Shown piece after piece: positions 1 to 7,060 of a stretch of DNA of 8,947 nt. The DNA comes from Saprospiraceae bacterium. GTDB taxonomy: Bacteria > Bacteroidota > Bacteroidia > Chitinophagales > Saprospiraceae. Where the stretch lies: the NCBI GenBank assembly GCA_023299965.1, contig JALZVN010000047.1, positions 1-8,947 of the forward strand, read 5' to 3'. The notes below the pieces were generated by a model. The model was not told the DNA's origin. It did not search any database and worked only from the letters and a program-made list of their open reading frames with translations. The translations under genes and the position numbers were made by a program. Within the stretch, counting starts at the first letter, position 1; each line of letters starts with the position of its first letter.

Positions 1-519
1 CTTACTCAAGAAGCAAGTATCAAAAAAGCACATAAAAGCATCTTTCAGCTTTGCGACCACATTGACATGCTGATTAATAATGCTGGTATTGGTCCAGACC
101 TAAATGCATCAGCTCCAGAAGCATCGACATTTCAGAAAACTTTTGATGTGAATGTCACAGGTACTGTATTTTTTACCGAAGGACTCGTTTCTAGGATAAA
201 ACAAAGTGGTAAAATCATAAACATATCCTCTAAAATGGGCGCTATGGATGTTTGTTCTACCTCCGACTCTCCTGCCTATAGAATGTCAAAGAGTGCGTTG
301 AATATGTATACCAAGATACTTAGCAATCGACTCAGAGGCAAAGTGAATGTCGCCACAATACATCCTGGCTGGGTAAAGACCAACATCTCACCAGGAAGTA
401 TGTTGCATGCACCTCTTACTCCTCATCAAGCAGCTGAAAACATGTATCGTTTCTTTAGTCAAAATTTTGAGACGGGGACTTATTGGGACTCTGCGACGGA
501 TAGTAAATTGCCTTGGTAA
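1..519 (+). CDS. Short-chain dehydrogenase/reductase, 3' part of gene
   Basis: This is the last 172 codons of a classical SDR oxidoreductase. The frame is open to the left edge, so the ATG at position 67 is internal and not the start. Numbering from the first codon in the window, the fragment has NNAG at 26-29 (stabilises the Rossmann core), ISS at about 75-77 with the catalytic Ser, YRMSK with Tyr93 and Lys97 of the YxxxK active site, and PGWVKT after it, which is the usual nicotinamide-side loop. The missing 5' part should carry the TGxxxGxG cofactor loop. The tail ends in KLPW, as in many carbonyl-reductase-like SDRs. The substrate cannot be read from the sequence. The gene converges on ftsZ and has no evident link to cell division. 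A weak hairpin (TTGGTA 513-518 with TACCAA 528-533) spans the stop codon but lacks a T-tract, so it is not a clear terminator. Confidence 0.9.
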   Translation, partial: LTQEASIKKAHKSIFQLCDHIDMLINNAGIGPDLNASAPEASTFQKTFDVNVTGTVFFTEGLVSRIKQSGKIINISSKMGAMDVCSTSDSPAYRMSKSALNMYTKILSNRLRGKVNVATIHPGWVKTNISPGSMLHAPLTPHQAAENMYRFFSQNFETGTYWDSATDSKLPW

Positions 520-560
520 ATGAATAATACCAATTGAACTATAAAATCTAAATTCCATTC

Positions 561-750
561 CATACCGGGCGATGCGAATAGCAGGAAGCCCGTGAAGGAT
601 GAGGGGTAGAAGCGGCATGGTATGATGCGTTGGCCTGTAGAGGCGCAATGCCTTGCGTCTTTATGCGACGCCATACCATACAGCGGATGACCCGACCCAA
701 GGTTTTTGTGCGTGGATTAGCGCGGAAGTAAAAGCCGCTGGGTCAGCCCC
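561..750. repeat. GC-rich structured intergenic element, possible repeat or ncRNA
   Basis: This stretch is about 57% GC (109 of 190 bases) inside clearly AT-rich DNA and has no credible gene. It is dense in inverted repeats: CGGGC 566-570 with GCCCG 588-592; ATGGTATG 617-624 with CATACCAT 672-679; GCGT 627-630 with ACGC 668-671; and CCGCTG 735-740, which can pair with CAGCGG 681-686. AGCGGC 611-616 competes for the same right arm (GCCGCT 734-739). GACCC is repeated in tandem at 689-698 and can pair with GGGTC 740-744. From memory, the words around AGAAGCGGCAT (610-618) and ATACAGCGGA (679-688) resemble a recurrent intergenic element of Flavobacteria, possibly the Flavo-1 RNA motif, but I could not test this. 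It lies between two convergent genes, so it could be a dispersed repeat, a small RNA, or both. Confidence 0.5.
637..664. repeat. Nested 12-bp palindrome at tip of the GC-rich element
   Basis: GTAGAGGCGCAA (637-648) pairs with TTGCGTCTTTAT (653-664) over 12 bp, including three G-T wobbles, around the 4-base loop TGCC. It sits inside the larger ATGGTATG/CATACCAT stem. The arms resemble the GTAGAGACGCAA / TTGCGTCTCTAC palindromes that I recall as dispersed repeats in Bacteroidota and cyanobacteria. That makes a small mobile palindrome inserted in the loop of the larger element plausible. No flanking target duplication is evident. Confidence 0.45.
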
Positions 751-771
751 AAATAAAACAATACCCCAAAC

Positions 772-805
772 AAAAAAAGACCCAGATAAAATATCCAGGT
801 CCTTT
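772..805 (-). terminator. Intrinsic terminator of the dcw operon
   Basis: Read on the minus strand, GACCTGGATA (801-792) pairs with TATCTGGGTC (788-779) over 10 bp with two G-T wobbles and a 3-base loop, followed directly by seven T (778-772). Flanking AAA/TTT extends the stem. It lies 78 bp past the ftsZ stop codon. This is a standard rho-independent terminator and marks ftsZ as the last gene of the operon. In the plus direction only a CCTTT follows the stem, so any effect on the converging SDR transcript would be weaker. Confidence 0.85.
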
Positions 806-820
806 AAAACACTCCGAACT

Positions 821-862
821 ATTAAGAGAACTAATCTTAATATCTTTCACTACAACATAGTG
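821..862 (-). other. Two small hairpins in the ftsZ 3' untranslated region
   Basis: ATTAAGA (821-827) is a perfect 7-bp inverted repeat with TCTTAAT (835-841), loop 7. CACTA (848-852) is a 5-bp inverted repeat with TAGTG (858-862), loop 5. Neither is followed by a T-tract on the minus strand, so they are not terminators. They may only protect the 3' end of the ftsZ message, or be chance in AT-rich DNA. Confidence 0.3.
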
Positions 863-883
863 GATTTTCAGTATAAGAATATA

Positions 884-2308
884 CTAATCTACATTGTCGT
901 GCAGGTAGGAATTGTCAGTAATCAATTCTATTCTACCTGTATTTTCTCTAACTGTCCAATTGGACATTTCTTTATCTTTTTTTGCTTCTTCGTCTTTTTT
1001 CAACTTGACACCACGTCTCAAATATGCAGGCTCTTTTTCGAGCTTATTTATTTTTTCAGGACTAGCGCTCAGACTTGATTGTTCAGCGCGCATTCTCTCT
1101 ATACGCTCCCGCTCAGATACAGAATCAAAAGTTTCAGATGGCTCATTCACCTCTTCTTCTATTTGTGCTTTCTTATAACTTTCTTTGATTTTTGACATAT
1201 GTTCTGTGACATCATCAAACTCTACAACCTTTGTCTTTTCAGTAGCTTCATTGTAGTCTACCGCAATCTTCTTAATATCCGCATTCAAGTCTTCGTCATC
1301 TAGGGCAACGACGACTTTCCTGTTTGTCTCTCCAAAGTTTTTCTCTACATTATTTCTCTCAAAGCCAGTCGCAATCACAGTAACAGAAATTTCTTCTTCA
1401 AGTGACTCGTCGTAGCAATTACCCCAAATCAAATCTGTACCAAACCCTGCTTCTTCTTGAACGAACTCCGTAATTTCAGAGATCTCATCCATCGTCACTT
1501 CACGCACACCGGATGCGATATTAATCAAAATGTGCTGTGCTCCTTTTATATTATTGTCTTCGAGTAATGGGGAATTTAATGCACGATCCACTGCTTCTTT
1601 GGCACGCTGATCTCCCTTGGCACGTGCTGTACCCATAATCGCTACGCCGGAATCTTTCATTACGGTATTGACATCCTCAAAATCAACGTTTACATAACCT
1701 GCAACTGTAATAATTTCAGCAATCCCTTTTGCTGCAGTTGTCAATATATCATCCGCGTGTCCGAAAGCTTCTCTTAGTGTAAGATTGCCGTGGATAGCAC
1801 GCAATTTATCATTACTAATAATGACTAATGTATCTACATTTGATTTAAGTTCCTCTAATCCACTCAGTCCTTGTGTAGACCTCCTGCGACCTTCAAAAGT
1901 AAAAGGTAACGTAACTATCGCTACAGTCAGAATCCCCATTTCCTTTGAAATCTTTGCAATGATAGGAGCTGCTCCAGTACCCGTACCACCACCCATACCA
2001 GCAGTAATAAAAAGCATCTTGGTATTATCTGCCAAAAATGCACGGACGTCTTCTACAGACTCTATACATGCCTCTTTACCTACATCTGGAATAGATCCTG
2101 CTCCACGCCCTTCAGTAAGATTTGGTCCTAAACGCAATTTTGTAGGTACAGGACTTGCCTCCAGTGCTTGTGAATCTGTGTTACAAATAGCGAAATCTAC
2201 ACCTACTATTCCTTGTGCGTACATGTGTTGTACAGCATTACTTCCGCCACCTCCGACGCCGAGTACTTTGATGATAGACTTATCGTCTCTACTTAAATCA
2301 AAAATCAT
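884..2308 (-). CDS. ftsZ: Cell division protein FtsZ (tubulin-like GTPase)
   Basis: FtsZ polymerises with GTP into the cytoplasmic Z-ring that places and organises the divisome. The 474-residue protein starts with the nucleotide-binding loop GVGGGGSNAV (17-26), then ICNTDSQAL (41-49) and the tubulin signature GGGTGTG (106-112). The T7 catalytic loop NVDFEDV (207-213) carries Asp209 and Asp212, which complete the GTPase site of the next subunit. The core ends near residue 320. A long charged linker follows (about 320-460) containing EPAYLRRGVKL (426-436), a motif I associate with Bacteroidota FtsZ. The protein ends in NSYLHDNVD, the conserved C-terminal peptide that binds FtsA. The ATG at 2308 is the natural start, and no Shine-Dalgarno is visible, as usual in this phylum. 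It is the last gene of the operon, 64 bp after ftsA, with the terminator at 772-805 downstream. Confidence 0.98.
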   Translation of the reverse strand: MIFDLSRDDKSIIKVLGVGGGGSNAVQHMYAQGIVGVDFAICNTDSQALEASPVPTKLRLGPNLTEGRGAGSIPDVGKEACIESVEDVRAFLADNTKMLFITAGMGGGTGTGAAPIIAKISKEMGILTVAIVTLPFTFEGRRRSTQGLSGLEELKSNVDTLVIISNDKLRAIHGNLTLREAFGHADDILTTAAKGIAEIITVAGYVNVDFEDVNTVMKDSGVAIMGTARAKGDQRAKEAVDRALNSPLLEDNNIKGAQHILINIASGVREVTMDEISEITEFVQEEAGFGTDLIWGNCYDESLEEEISVTVIATGFERNNVEKNFGETNRKVVVALDDEDLNADIKKIAVDYNEATEKTKVVEFDDVTEHMSKIKESYKKAQIEEEVNEPSETFDSVSERERIERMRAEQSSLSASPEKINKLEKEPAYLRRGVKLKKDEEAKKDKEMSNWTVRENTGRIELITDNSYLHDNVD

Positions 2309-2372
2309 AGTCTTAATGTTTTAAAGTGTTTTAAAATTAGTTCTTAGTTAATCGTTCTTCTTTTGATATAGC

Positions 2373-3746
2373 TTAAAATTCTACATCGTTCTTTTCTTCA
2401 AAGAAATTTATAGCAGGTTTTAAAATATTTCTTTTAAACCAATTATCATTTTCATGAGAATTTACCCCATTCTCTTCATTGGTTTCTTCTTTTTTTATCT
2501 CAATATCTTCACTTACAGATATTTCATTTTCTACAATTATTTCTTCCTCTATGTCTGGAACTGCATTCACCTCTTCCATCCTTATACCATTGATCAATAA
2601 ACCAATAGCAGTAGCATAAGCAGGGTGAAACAAAACCTCCTTATATCCAGAAGCCAAATTATCTACCGGATGTCCTATCCTAGTACTAAAACCAGTACAT
2701 AGTTCAATTGTCTTTTTGATATCTTTCAAAACAGATGCCCCTCCAGTCAAGACGATCCCAGCGATGAGTTGTCTTTCAAGTCCAGACTTTTGTATTTTCT
2801 CCATTACAAAATCAAAAATCTCCTCTACTCTAGCTTGAATAATTCTTGACAAGGTTTTTTGAGAAATTTCTTTCGCATCTCTGCCCTTAATACCTGGTAT
2901 CGTAATCACTGTATTACTCTCCACCATGGAAGGCATGGAAGAACCATACTTAACTTTTAATTTTTCTGCACTTTCAGGCATCACACAACAACCAGACTTG
3001 ATATCTTCAGTAATCACATTTCCTCCTAATGAGATAGTTGCAGCAAATCTCATGATGCCATCCTTATAGATAGCAATATCAGTTGTAGCGCCTCCCATGT
3101 CTACTAATGCTACACCAGCTTCTTTTTCATCTTCACTCAATACTGCATCAGCAGAAGCGAAAGAATTTAAGCGCATATTTTTCATTTCTACACCTGCCTT
3201 CTCTATACTTCTTTCTATGCTATGCATAGCAGTCACCTTCGTAGTGATAATATTAAAGTTAGCATCGATGCGCCTTCCAGCCATGCCTATTGGATCGATA
3301 ATGCCTTGCTCAGAATCAACTATAAATTCCTGCGGTATAACATCCAAAATCTTTGAACCAGGTTTAAGCACAATCTTATGCATATCTCCAACCAGCTTAT
3401 CTATATCTGCACTAGAGACTTCTATATCGAGATCATCTCTTGTCAAGATTCCTCTTTTGATGACGTTATTTATATATTGATTTGAAATACCCACATACAC
3501 AGAATCTATGCTCTGACCAATTCGCTTTTCTAAATTTTTAATAACTTCTTTAATGGCCCTCGACACCTTATCAGTGTTGCTAATAATCCCTCTAAGTACT
3601 CCTGTCGAAGTGATGCTAGATTCTGCAAGAATTTTTACCATCCCATATTCATCTTTATACCCCGCAAGACCACTGATCTTGGAGGTACCGATGTCTATGG
3701 AGACAACTGCTTTTTTAGAATTATGCTTACTGTTCTTCTGCTGCAT
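2373..3746 (-). CDS. ftsA: Cell division protein FtsA (actin-like membrane anchor of FtsZ)
   Basis: FtsA is an actin-fold ATP-binding protein that ties FtsZ filaments to the inner membrane and recruits later division proteins. The 457 residues show the phosphate-1 loop SIDIGTSK (16-23), the FtsA-specific 1C region (about 90-170), the phosphate-2 loop VDMGGATTD (215-223) and the adenosine loop GIVLTGGASVL (330-340). After the core comes a Glu-rich acidic linker (about 391-430). The tail NWFKRNILKPAINFFEEK (435-452) is the amphipathic membrane-targeting helix. The ATG at 3746 gives an N-terminus of normal length ahead of the first phosphate loop. The gene lies 41 bp after ftsQ and 64 bp before ftsZ, the common order. 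Confidence 0.97.
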   Translation of the reverse strand: MQQKNSKHNSKKAVVSIDIGTSKISGLAGYKDEYGMVKILAESSITSTGVLRGIISNTDKVSRAIKEVIKNLEKRIGQSIDSVYVGISNQYINNVIKRGILTRDDLDIEVSSADIDKLVGDMHKIVLKPGSKILDVIPQEFIVDSEQGIIDPIGMAGRRIDANFNIITTKVTAMHSIERSIEKAGVEMKNMRLNSFASADAVLSEDEKEAGVALVDMGGATTDIAIYKDGIMRFAATISLGGNVITEDIKSGCCVMPESAEKLKVKYGSSMPSMVESNTVITIPGIKGRDAKEISQKTLSRIIQARVEEIFDFVMEKIQKSGLERQLIAGIVLTGGASVLKDIKKTIELCTGFSTRIGHPVDNLASGYKEVLFHPAYATAIGLLINGIRMEEVNAVPDIEEEIIVENEISVSEDIEIKKEETNEENGVNSHENDNWFKRNILKPAINFFEEKNDVEF

Positions 3747-3787
3747 AGTGATTTATATTAAGTGTTGTTATAGTGTCAATCATTAAC

Positions 3788-4573
3788 TTATTTACAAACG
3801 ACTTGATTATTATACCTCAAATCAATTGTCTTATAAGTCTTCCAACCTTTGTATACCATTCCATTTTTGTAGAAGGCAACTAGATTTTCTAGTTTATCAT
3901 TTATTTCTTCAAAGGGTCCAAAAAAGATTTCCTGGTCTCCTATTTTAGGTATCAGAACTACTTCTTTATCTTCTTTAATAAAAATTTGATCAATTTGTGC
4001 CGACAAAAATGGATCTTTATTGATCTTTTCTCCCAGGCTATATATTTCATATAATGTTCCTTTCTTTTCTGAGAATGCGGCATCATGATATTGCGGCACT
4101 GCTCCGTGTGCGACCAAAACTCTCGGAGTGAAGTTTGTAGACAATGGAAGTCTTATACCATCTTCATCTAAAAAGTAATTACTTCCAAATTCATCTACTA
4201 TTCGTATAATTGCCTTTCTTGGTACAACATGAATATGCACTTCATTTTGTGCATCAACGTGAACATTTGCATCTTTAATATGCGGCACATTTTTTAATAA
4301 ATTCTCTACCGACAGCACATCAATGTCGCTGATTGGCACTCCTACCAAATCAAAGCCATAAGTACGTTCAATAATAGCTATGATATCTTTATCAATCAGC
4401 AAACTCTTCTGCTCACCCAGTTTATCAATTTCTATATTTATGATCGTAGAGTTATTTCCTTTAATGGCAGCTGCCGCAGAAACAAGCAATACTAATAAAG
4501 CAAGTGCTCCTAGAGTGAAAGCAATATGCTTCACTGTCTTATTTACATCTCTATTTTTACTTCGTTTACTCAC
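3788..4573 (-). CDS. ftsQ: Cell division protein FtsQ/DivIB
   Basis: FtsQ is a bitopic divisome protein that links cytoplasmic and periplasmic division factors through FtsB and FtsL in model bacteria. The 261 residues have a short basic cytoplasmic tail (1-15), one membrane segment (about 16-37), a POTRA-like region (about 42-120), then the beta domain ending in IDLRYNNQVVCK, a typical ending in Bacteroidota. The start is GTG at 4573-4571. No ATG occurs in frame until codon 239, so GTG is the only sensible choice. It overlaps the murC stop as GTGA (4573-4570), which suggests translation coupled to murC. There is no ddl between murC and ftsQ, unlike in E. coli. Sequence identity in this family is low, so the call leans on context as well as the TM/POTRA layout. 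Confidence 0.93.
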   Translation of the reverse strand: MSKRSKNRDVNKTVKHIAFTLGALALLVLLVSAAAAIKGNNSTIINIEIDKLGEQKSLLIDKDIIAIIERTYGFDLVGVPISDIDVLSVENLLKNVPHIKDANVHVDAQNEVHIHVVPRKAIIRIVDEFGSNYFLDEDGIRLPLSTNFTPRVLVAHGAVPQYHDAAFSEKKGTLYEIYSLGEKINKDPFLSAQIDQIFIKEDKEVVLIPKIGDQEIFFGPFEEINDKLENLVAFYKNGMVYKGWKTYKTIDLRYNNQVVCK

Positions 4574-5922
4574 TTACTGTTTAATAACTTTTTTATCTCT
4601 ATAACTTCCGTGTCTATATCACCTGCTCCGAGGCTCATCAACACTTCAATTTTTTGCTTTTTCAAGTAGCTTATTAACTTCTCTTTTTTTATAATCTTCT
4701 TGTTTTTCGATTTCATTAAATCAAAAATCGACTTACTTGTTATCCCCTTTATGGGTTTTTCTCTTGCTGGGTAAATAGGCAACAATATAGCTGCATCCAA
4801 TTCATCAAGAGAGGAGGCAAAACCTCTTTTAAAATCCTTTGTCCTTGAAAAAAGATGAGGTTGAAATACACCTGTTATGCTTTTTTCTGGATATAGCATT
4901 CTAGCGGCAGATATAGCCGCACTCAACTCTGTAGGGTGATGTGCATAATCATCTATGTATATCTGCTTAGGATTTCTTACAATAAATTCAAATCTTCTAT
5001 TCACTCCTTTGAATGAAACTAAACCTTTTCTTATATCCGCTTCTTTGACTTTCATAAGTCTTGCTAGCGAAATGGCCGCTACTGCATTTTCAACGTTATG
5101 CAACCCTGGCAAGGAAAATTTTAAATCTTTCCAAATTTTGTTCCCAAAGCAATAGTCAAAATGAAAGTATCCATTTTTCACTGCTACATTTTGAGCACAA
5201 ACTTCTCCCACTTCTACTCCATAACTAATCTTTGAAACCCCATGAGGCTTTCTCAAATGCAATCTATTTTCTAAAAATAAATGACCCCCTTTTTTTATTT
5301 TCTTTGCAAAGGCTCCAAAACCAGAGCTACGCATATTTTCACCATCTTGGTAAATATCCAAATGATCAGCATCCATGGAAGTAATCACTGCCGCGTATGG
5401 ATCGAGATGCAAAAAACTTCGATCATATTCATCCGCTTCTACGACCATAACTTTGCTCTTTCCAGCTACAAAATTAGATCTATAGTTACCAGCTATTCCC
5501 CCTAAAAATGCATTACAATCAACACCACCTACTTTTAATAGATGTGTCAATATTGCACTAGTAGTAGTTTTGCCATGCGTACCGGCGATTGCTAAACATT
5601 TTCCCTCTTTGGTGATCCAACCGAGCACTTCAGCTCGCTTTTTCATGGGGATCCCCGTTTTCAATAAATATATTTTCACTAAATTTTCTTCCGGAATAGC
5701 CGGCGTGAAAATAATCAAGTCAATCTTGTCTGGAATCAAACTCACATCTTCAGTGTAGTGAATTTTGATACCTGATTTTTCTAAGGTTTTAGTGAGTTTA
5801 GTTTTTGTTTTATCATAACCAAAAACTTCAACTCCTTTAGAATGGAGGTATCGTGCTATAGCACTCATACCTATTCCTCCAACCCCTAAAAAATATACTC
5901 TTTTTAATTTACTGATCTTCAT
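4570..5922 (-). CDS. murC: UDP-N-acetylmuramate--L-alanine ligase MurC
   Basis: MurC is a cytoplasmic ATP-dependent ligase that adds L-alanine to UDP-MurNAc, the first step of stem-peptide synthesis. All three Mur ligase domains are present in 450 residues, a normal length. The N-terminal UDP-binding domain has FLGVGGIGMSA (11-21). The central ATPase has the P-loop AGTHGKTTT (113-121), EADEYDRSF (162-170) and DADHLDIY (184-191). LPGLHNVENA (271-280) lies near the end of the central domain, and DDYAHHPTE (324-332), typical of MurC/Mpl, is at the start of the C-terminal domain. Mpl is an alternative but is usually encoded elsewhere and differs at the N-terminus; the dcw context favours MurC. 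The ATG overlaps the murG stop as ATGA (5922-5919), and its own stop overlaps the ftsQ GTG. Confidence 0.97.
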   Translation of the reverse strand: MKISKLKRVYFLGVGGIGMSAIARYLHSKGVEVFGYDKTKTKLTKTLEKSGIKIHYTEDVSLIPDKIDLIIFTPAIPEENLVKIYLLKTGIPMKKRAEVLGWITKEGKCLAIAGTHGKTTTSAILTHLLKVGGVDCNAFLGGIAGNYRSNFVAGKSKVMVVEADEYDRSFLHLDPYAAVITSMDADHLDIYQDGENMRSSGFGAFAKKIKKGGHLFLENRLHLRKPHGVSKISYGVEVGEVCAQNVAVKNGYFHFDYCFGNKIWKDLKFSLPGLHNVENAVAAISLARLMKVKEADIRKGLVSFKGVNRRFEFIVRNPKQIYIDDYAHHPTELSAAISAARMLYPEKSITGVFQPHLFSRTKDFKRGFASSLDELDAAILLPIYPAREKPIKGITSKSIFDLMKSKNKKIIKKEKLISYLKKQKIEVLMSLGAGDIDTEVIEIKKLLNSK

Positions 5923-7034
5923 TCTTTTAACTTTTGATCAGCAAGTAGCAAAACTTTTTTTGCTATTTTTTCTGCAGCATCCGTTATGGCCATCGATTTT
6001 ATATTTTTTGCCAAAACTTCTTTTCGCTGTGTATCATTCAACAATTTACCTACCTCAGGTAAAAGTGTATTTTCTATTTGATTGTCCTTTACTAAAATGG
6101 CAGCCTTCTCTTTCACCAATGCATTCGCATTATATGTTTGGTGATCTTCAGCAACATTAGGAGAAGGAACCAAAACTACTGGCTTTCCTATCACCATCAG
6201 CTCAGAAATAGTACCTGCTCCAGCTCTAGCTATAATCACATCACACATGCTATAAGCCAAATCCATTCTATCAATAAAAGCCGTCAATTTCACATTTTCC
6301 AATTGTGCCGTTGCACAATCTTTGTATTCTTCTAAGTACAGTGAACCACACTGCCAGAGAATTTGTATTTGTTTATGCTCTTCAAAAAAAGCAGTATTTT
6401 TTGCTAATGCTTTATTCAAACTAGATGCTCCTAAACTACCTCCAACTAAAAGGACTATTGGCTTCTTATCATCAAATCCAAAATGTTTTGCTCCTTCTGT
6501 TTTTGAGAAATTCAACTCTGTAATTGAAGACCTCACTGGATTTCCAGTAAACACAATTTTTTCAGCAGGAAATGTCTTTTCCATTTCTGGATAAGCCACA
6601 CAAATCAAATCTGCTTTTTTAGCAAGAAGTCTATTCGTAACCCCTGCGTAAGAATTTTGCTCTTGGATTAGTGTAGGGATATTTCTACCACTAGCTACAT
6701 TTAAAGTAGGTCCGCTGGCAAATCCTCCAACTCCTACAACTGCATCAGGCTTGAATCGTTTGATTATGCTTCTTGCTTTCCAAAGGCTACTCACGAGTTT
6801 AATCGGAAATAAAATATTTCTCCAAAGCTTCTTTCTATGAAATCCACTTATCCATAAGCCTTCGATGGGATATCCCGCTTTCGGGACCTTCTCCATCTCT
6901 ATTTTTCCTTGGGCACCAATAAATAATATGTCAATGTTTTTATCAATTTCTTTCAGCGCATTCGCAATTGAGATGGCAGGAAATATGTGTCCTCCACTTC
7001 CCCCTCCGCTAATAATAATTTTTCTAACGCTCAG
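5919..7034 (-). CDS. murG: Lipid II synthase MurG, with unusual (CTG?) start
   Basis: MurG is a membrane-associated GT-B glycosyltransferase that transfers GlcNAc from UDP-GlcNAc to lipid I, giving lipid II. Numbered from the CTG at 7034 (371 residues, normal length), it shows the first glycine loop SGGGSGGH (9-16), the second GVGGFASGP (101-109), QEQNSYAG (124-131, the HEQN-type motif), TGNPVR (163-168), GGSLGA (198-203), ARAGAGTISEL (269-279) and DHQTYNA (297-303) for donor binding. The first in-frame ATG is at 6896 and would remove the essential first glycine loop. Between the in-frame TAA at 7049-7047 and that loop there is no ATG, GTG or TTG; only CTG, ATC or ATT codons could start it. 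CTG gives a typical SVRKIIISGGG beginning. A 1-base indel joining it to the ATG at 7060 is the main alternative. Confidence 0.93.
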   Translation of the reverse strand: MSVRKIIISGGGSGGHIFPAISIANALKEIDKNIDILFIGAQGKIEMEKVPKAGYPIEGLWISGFHRKKLWRNILFPIKLVSSLWKARSIIKRFKPDAVVGVGGFASGPTLNVASGRNIPTLIQEQNSYAGVTNRLLAKKADLICVAYPEMEKTFPAEKIVFTGNPVRSSITELNFSKTEGAKHFGFDDKKPIVLLVGGSLGASSLNKALAKNTAFFEEHKQIQILWQCGSLYLEEYKDCATAQLENVKLTAFIDRMDLAYSMCDVIIARAGAGTISELMVIGKPVVLVPSPNVAEDHQTYNANALVKEKAAILVKDNQIENTLLPEVGKLLNDTQRKEVLAKNIKSMAITDAAEKIAKKVLLLADQKLKE

Positions 7035-7060
7035 TTTGATAAAATTTTATTTTTATTCAT
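7031..7060 (-). promoter_or_regulatory. Possible nine-codon leader ORF coupled to murG
   Basis: An ATG at 7060-7058, inside the end of ftsW (stop 7055-7053), opens a nine-codon frame MNKNKILSN ending in TGA at 7033-7031. That TGA overlaps the proposed murG CTG as CTGA (7034-7031), in the same way that ATGA and GTGA join the next two genes. It could carry ribosomes from ftsW to murG by termination-reinitiation. Equally, it may be the true murG start separated from the body by a 1-base error or mutation. Confidence 0.3.

Noticed and set aside
388..674. Two overlapping minus-strand short open frames across the SDR 3' end and the GC-rich element
   Set aside because: They are antisense to a clear SDR coding region and to inverted repeats, and their sequences are unlike any family I recognise.
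561..750. CRISPR array or insertion-sequence end in the GC-rich region
   Set aside because: There are no regularly spaced identical repeats, no transposase frame and no visible target duplication; the inverted repeats instead form a compact fold.
653..1078. Plus-strand open frame of 141 codons across the terminator and ftsZ 3' end
   Set aside because: It starts in the structured element, crosses the terminator hairpin and then runs antisense to ftsZ, with low-complexity Phe-rich sequence and no recognisable domain. It is a shadow frame.
1785..2324. Plus-strand 179-codon open frame antisense to the ftsZ GTPase domain
   Set aside because: Its proline- and serine-rich sequence is the complement of the conserved Gly-rich FtsZ coding sequence. 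No start context or domain supports it.
2309..2372. Near-direct repeat TTTTAAAACAC / TTTAAAACAT in the ftsA-ftsZ spacer as a possible operator
   Set aside because: The repeats are AT-only words in a very AT-rich spacer, without symmetry or an adjacent promoter of the Bacteroidota type. Chance is sufficient.
3752..3779. Sigma70-like promoter on the minus strand before ftsA: TTGACA (3779-3774), 16-bp spacer, TATAAA (3757-3752)
   Set aside because: It matches the E. coli consensus well, but the Bacteroidota primary sigma factor prefers TTTG / TAnnTTTG. The -10 lies so close to the ATG that the message would be leaderless. Probably chance in AT-rich spacer.
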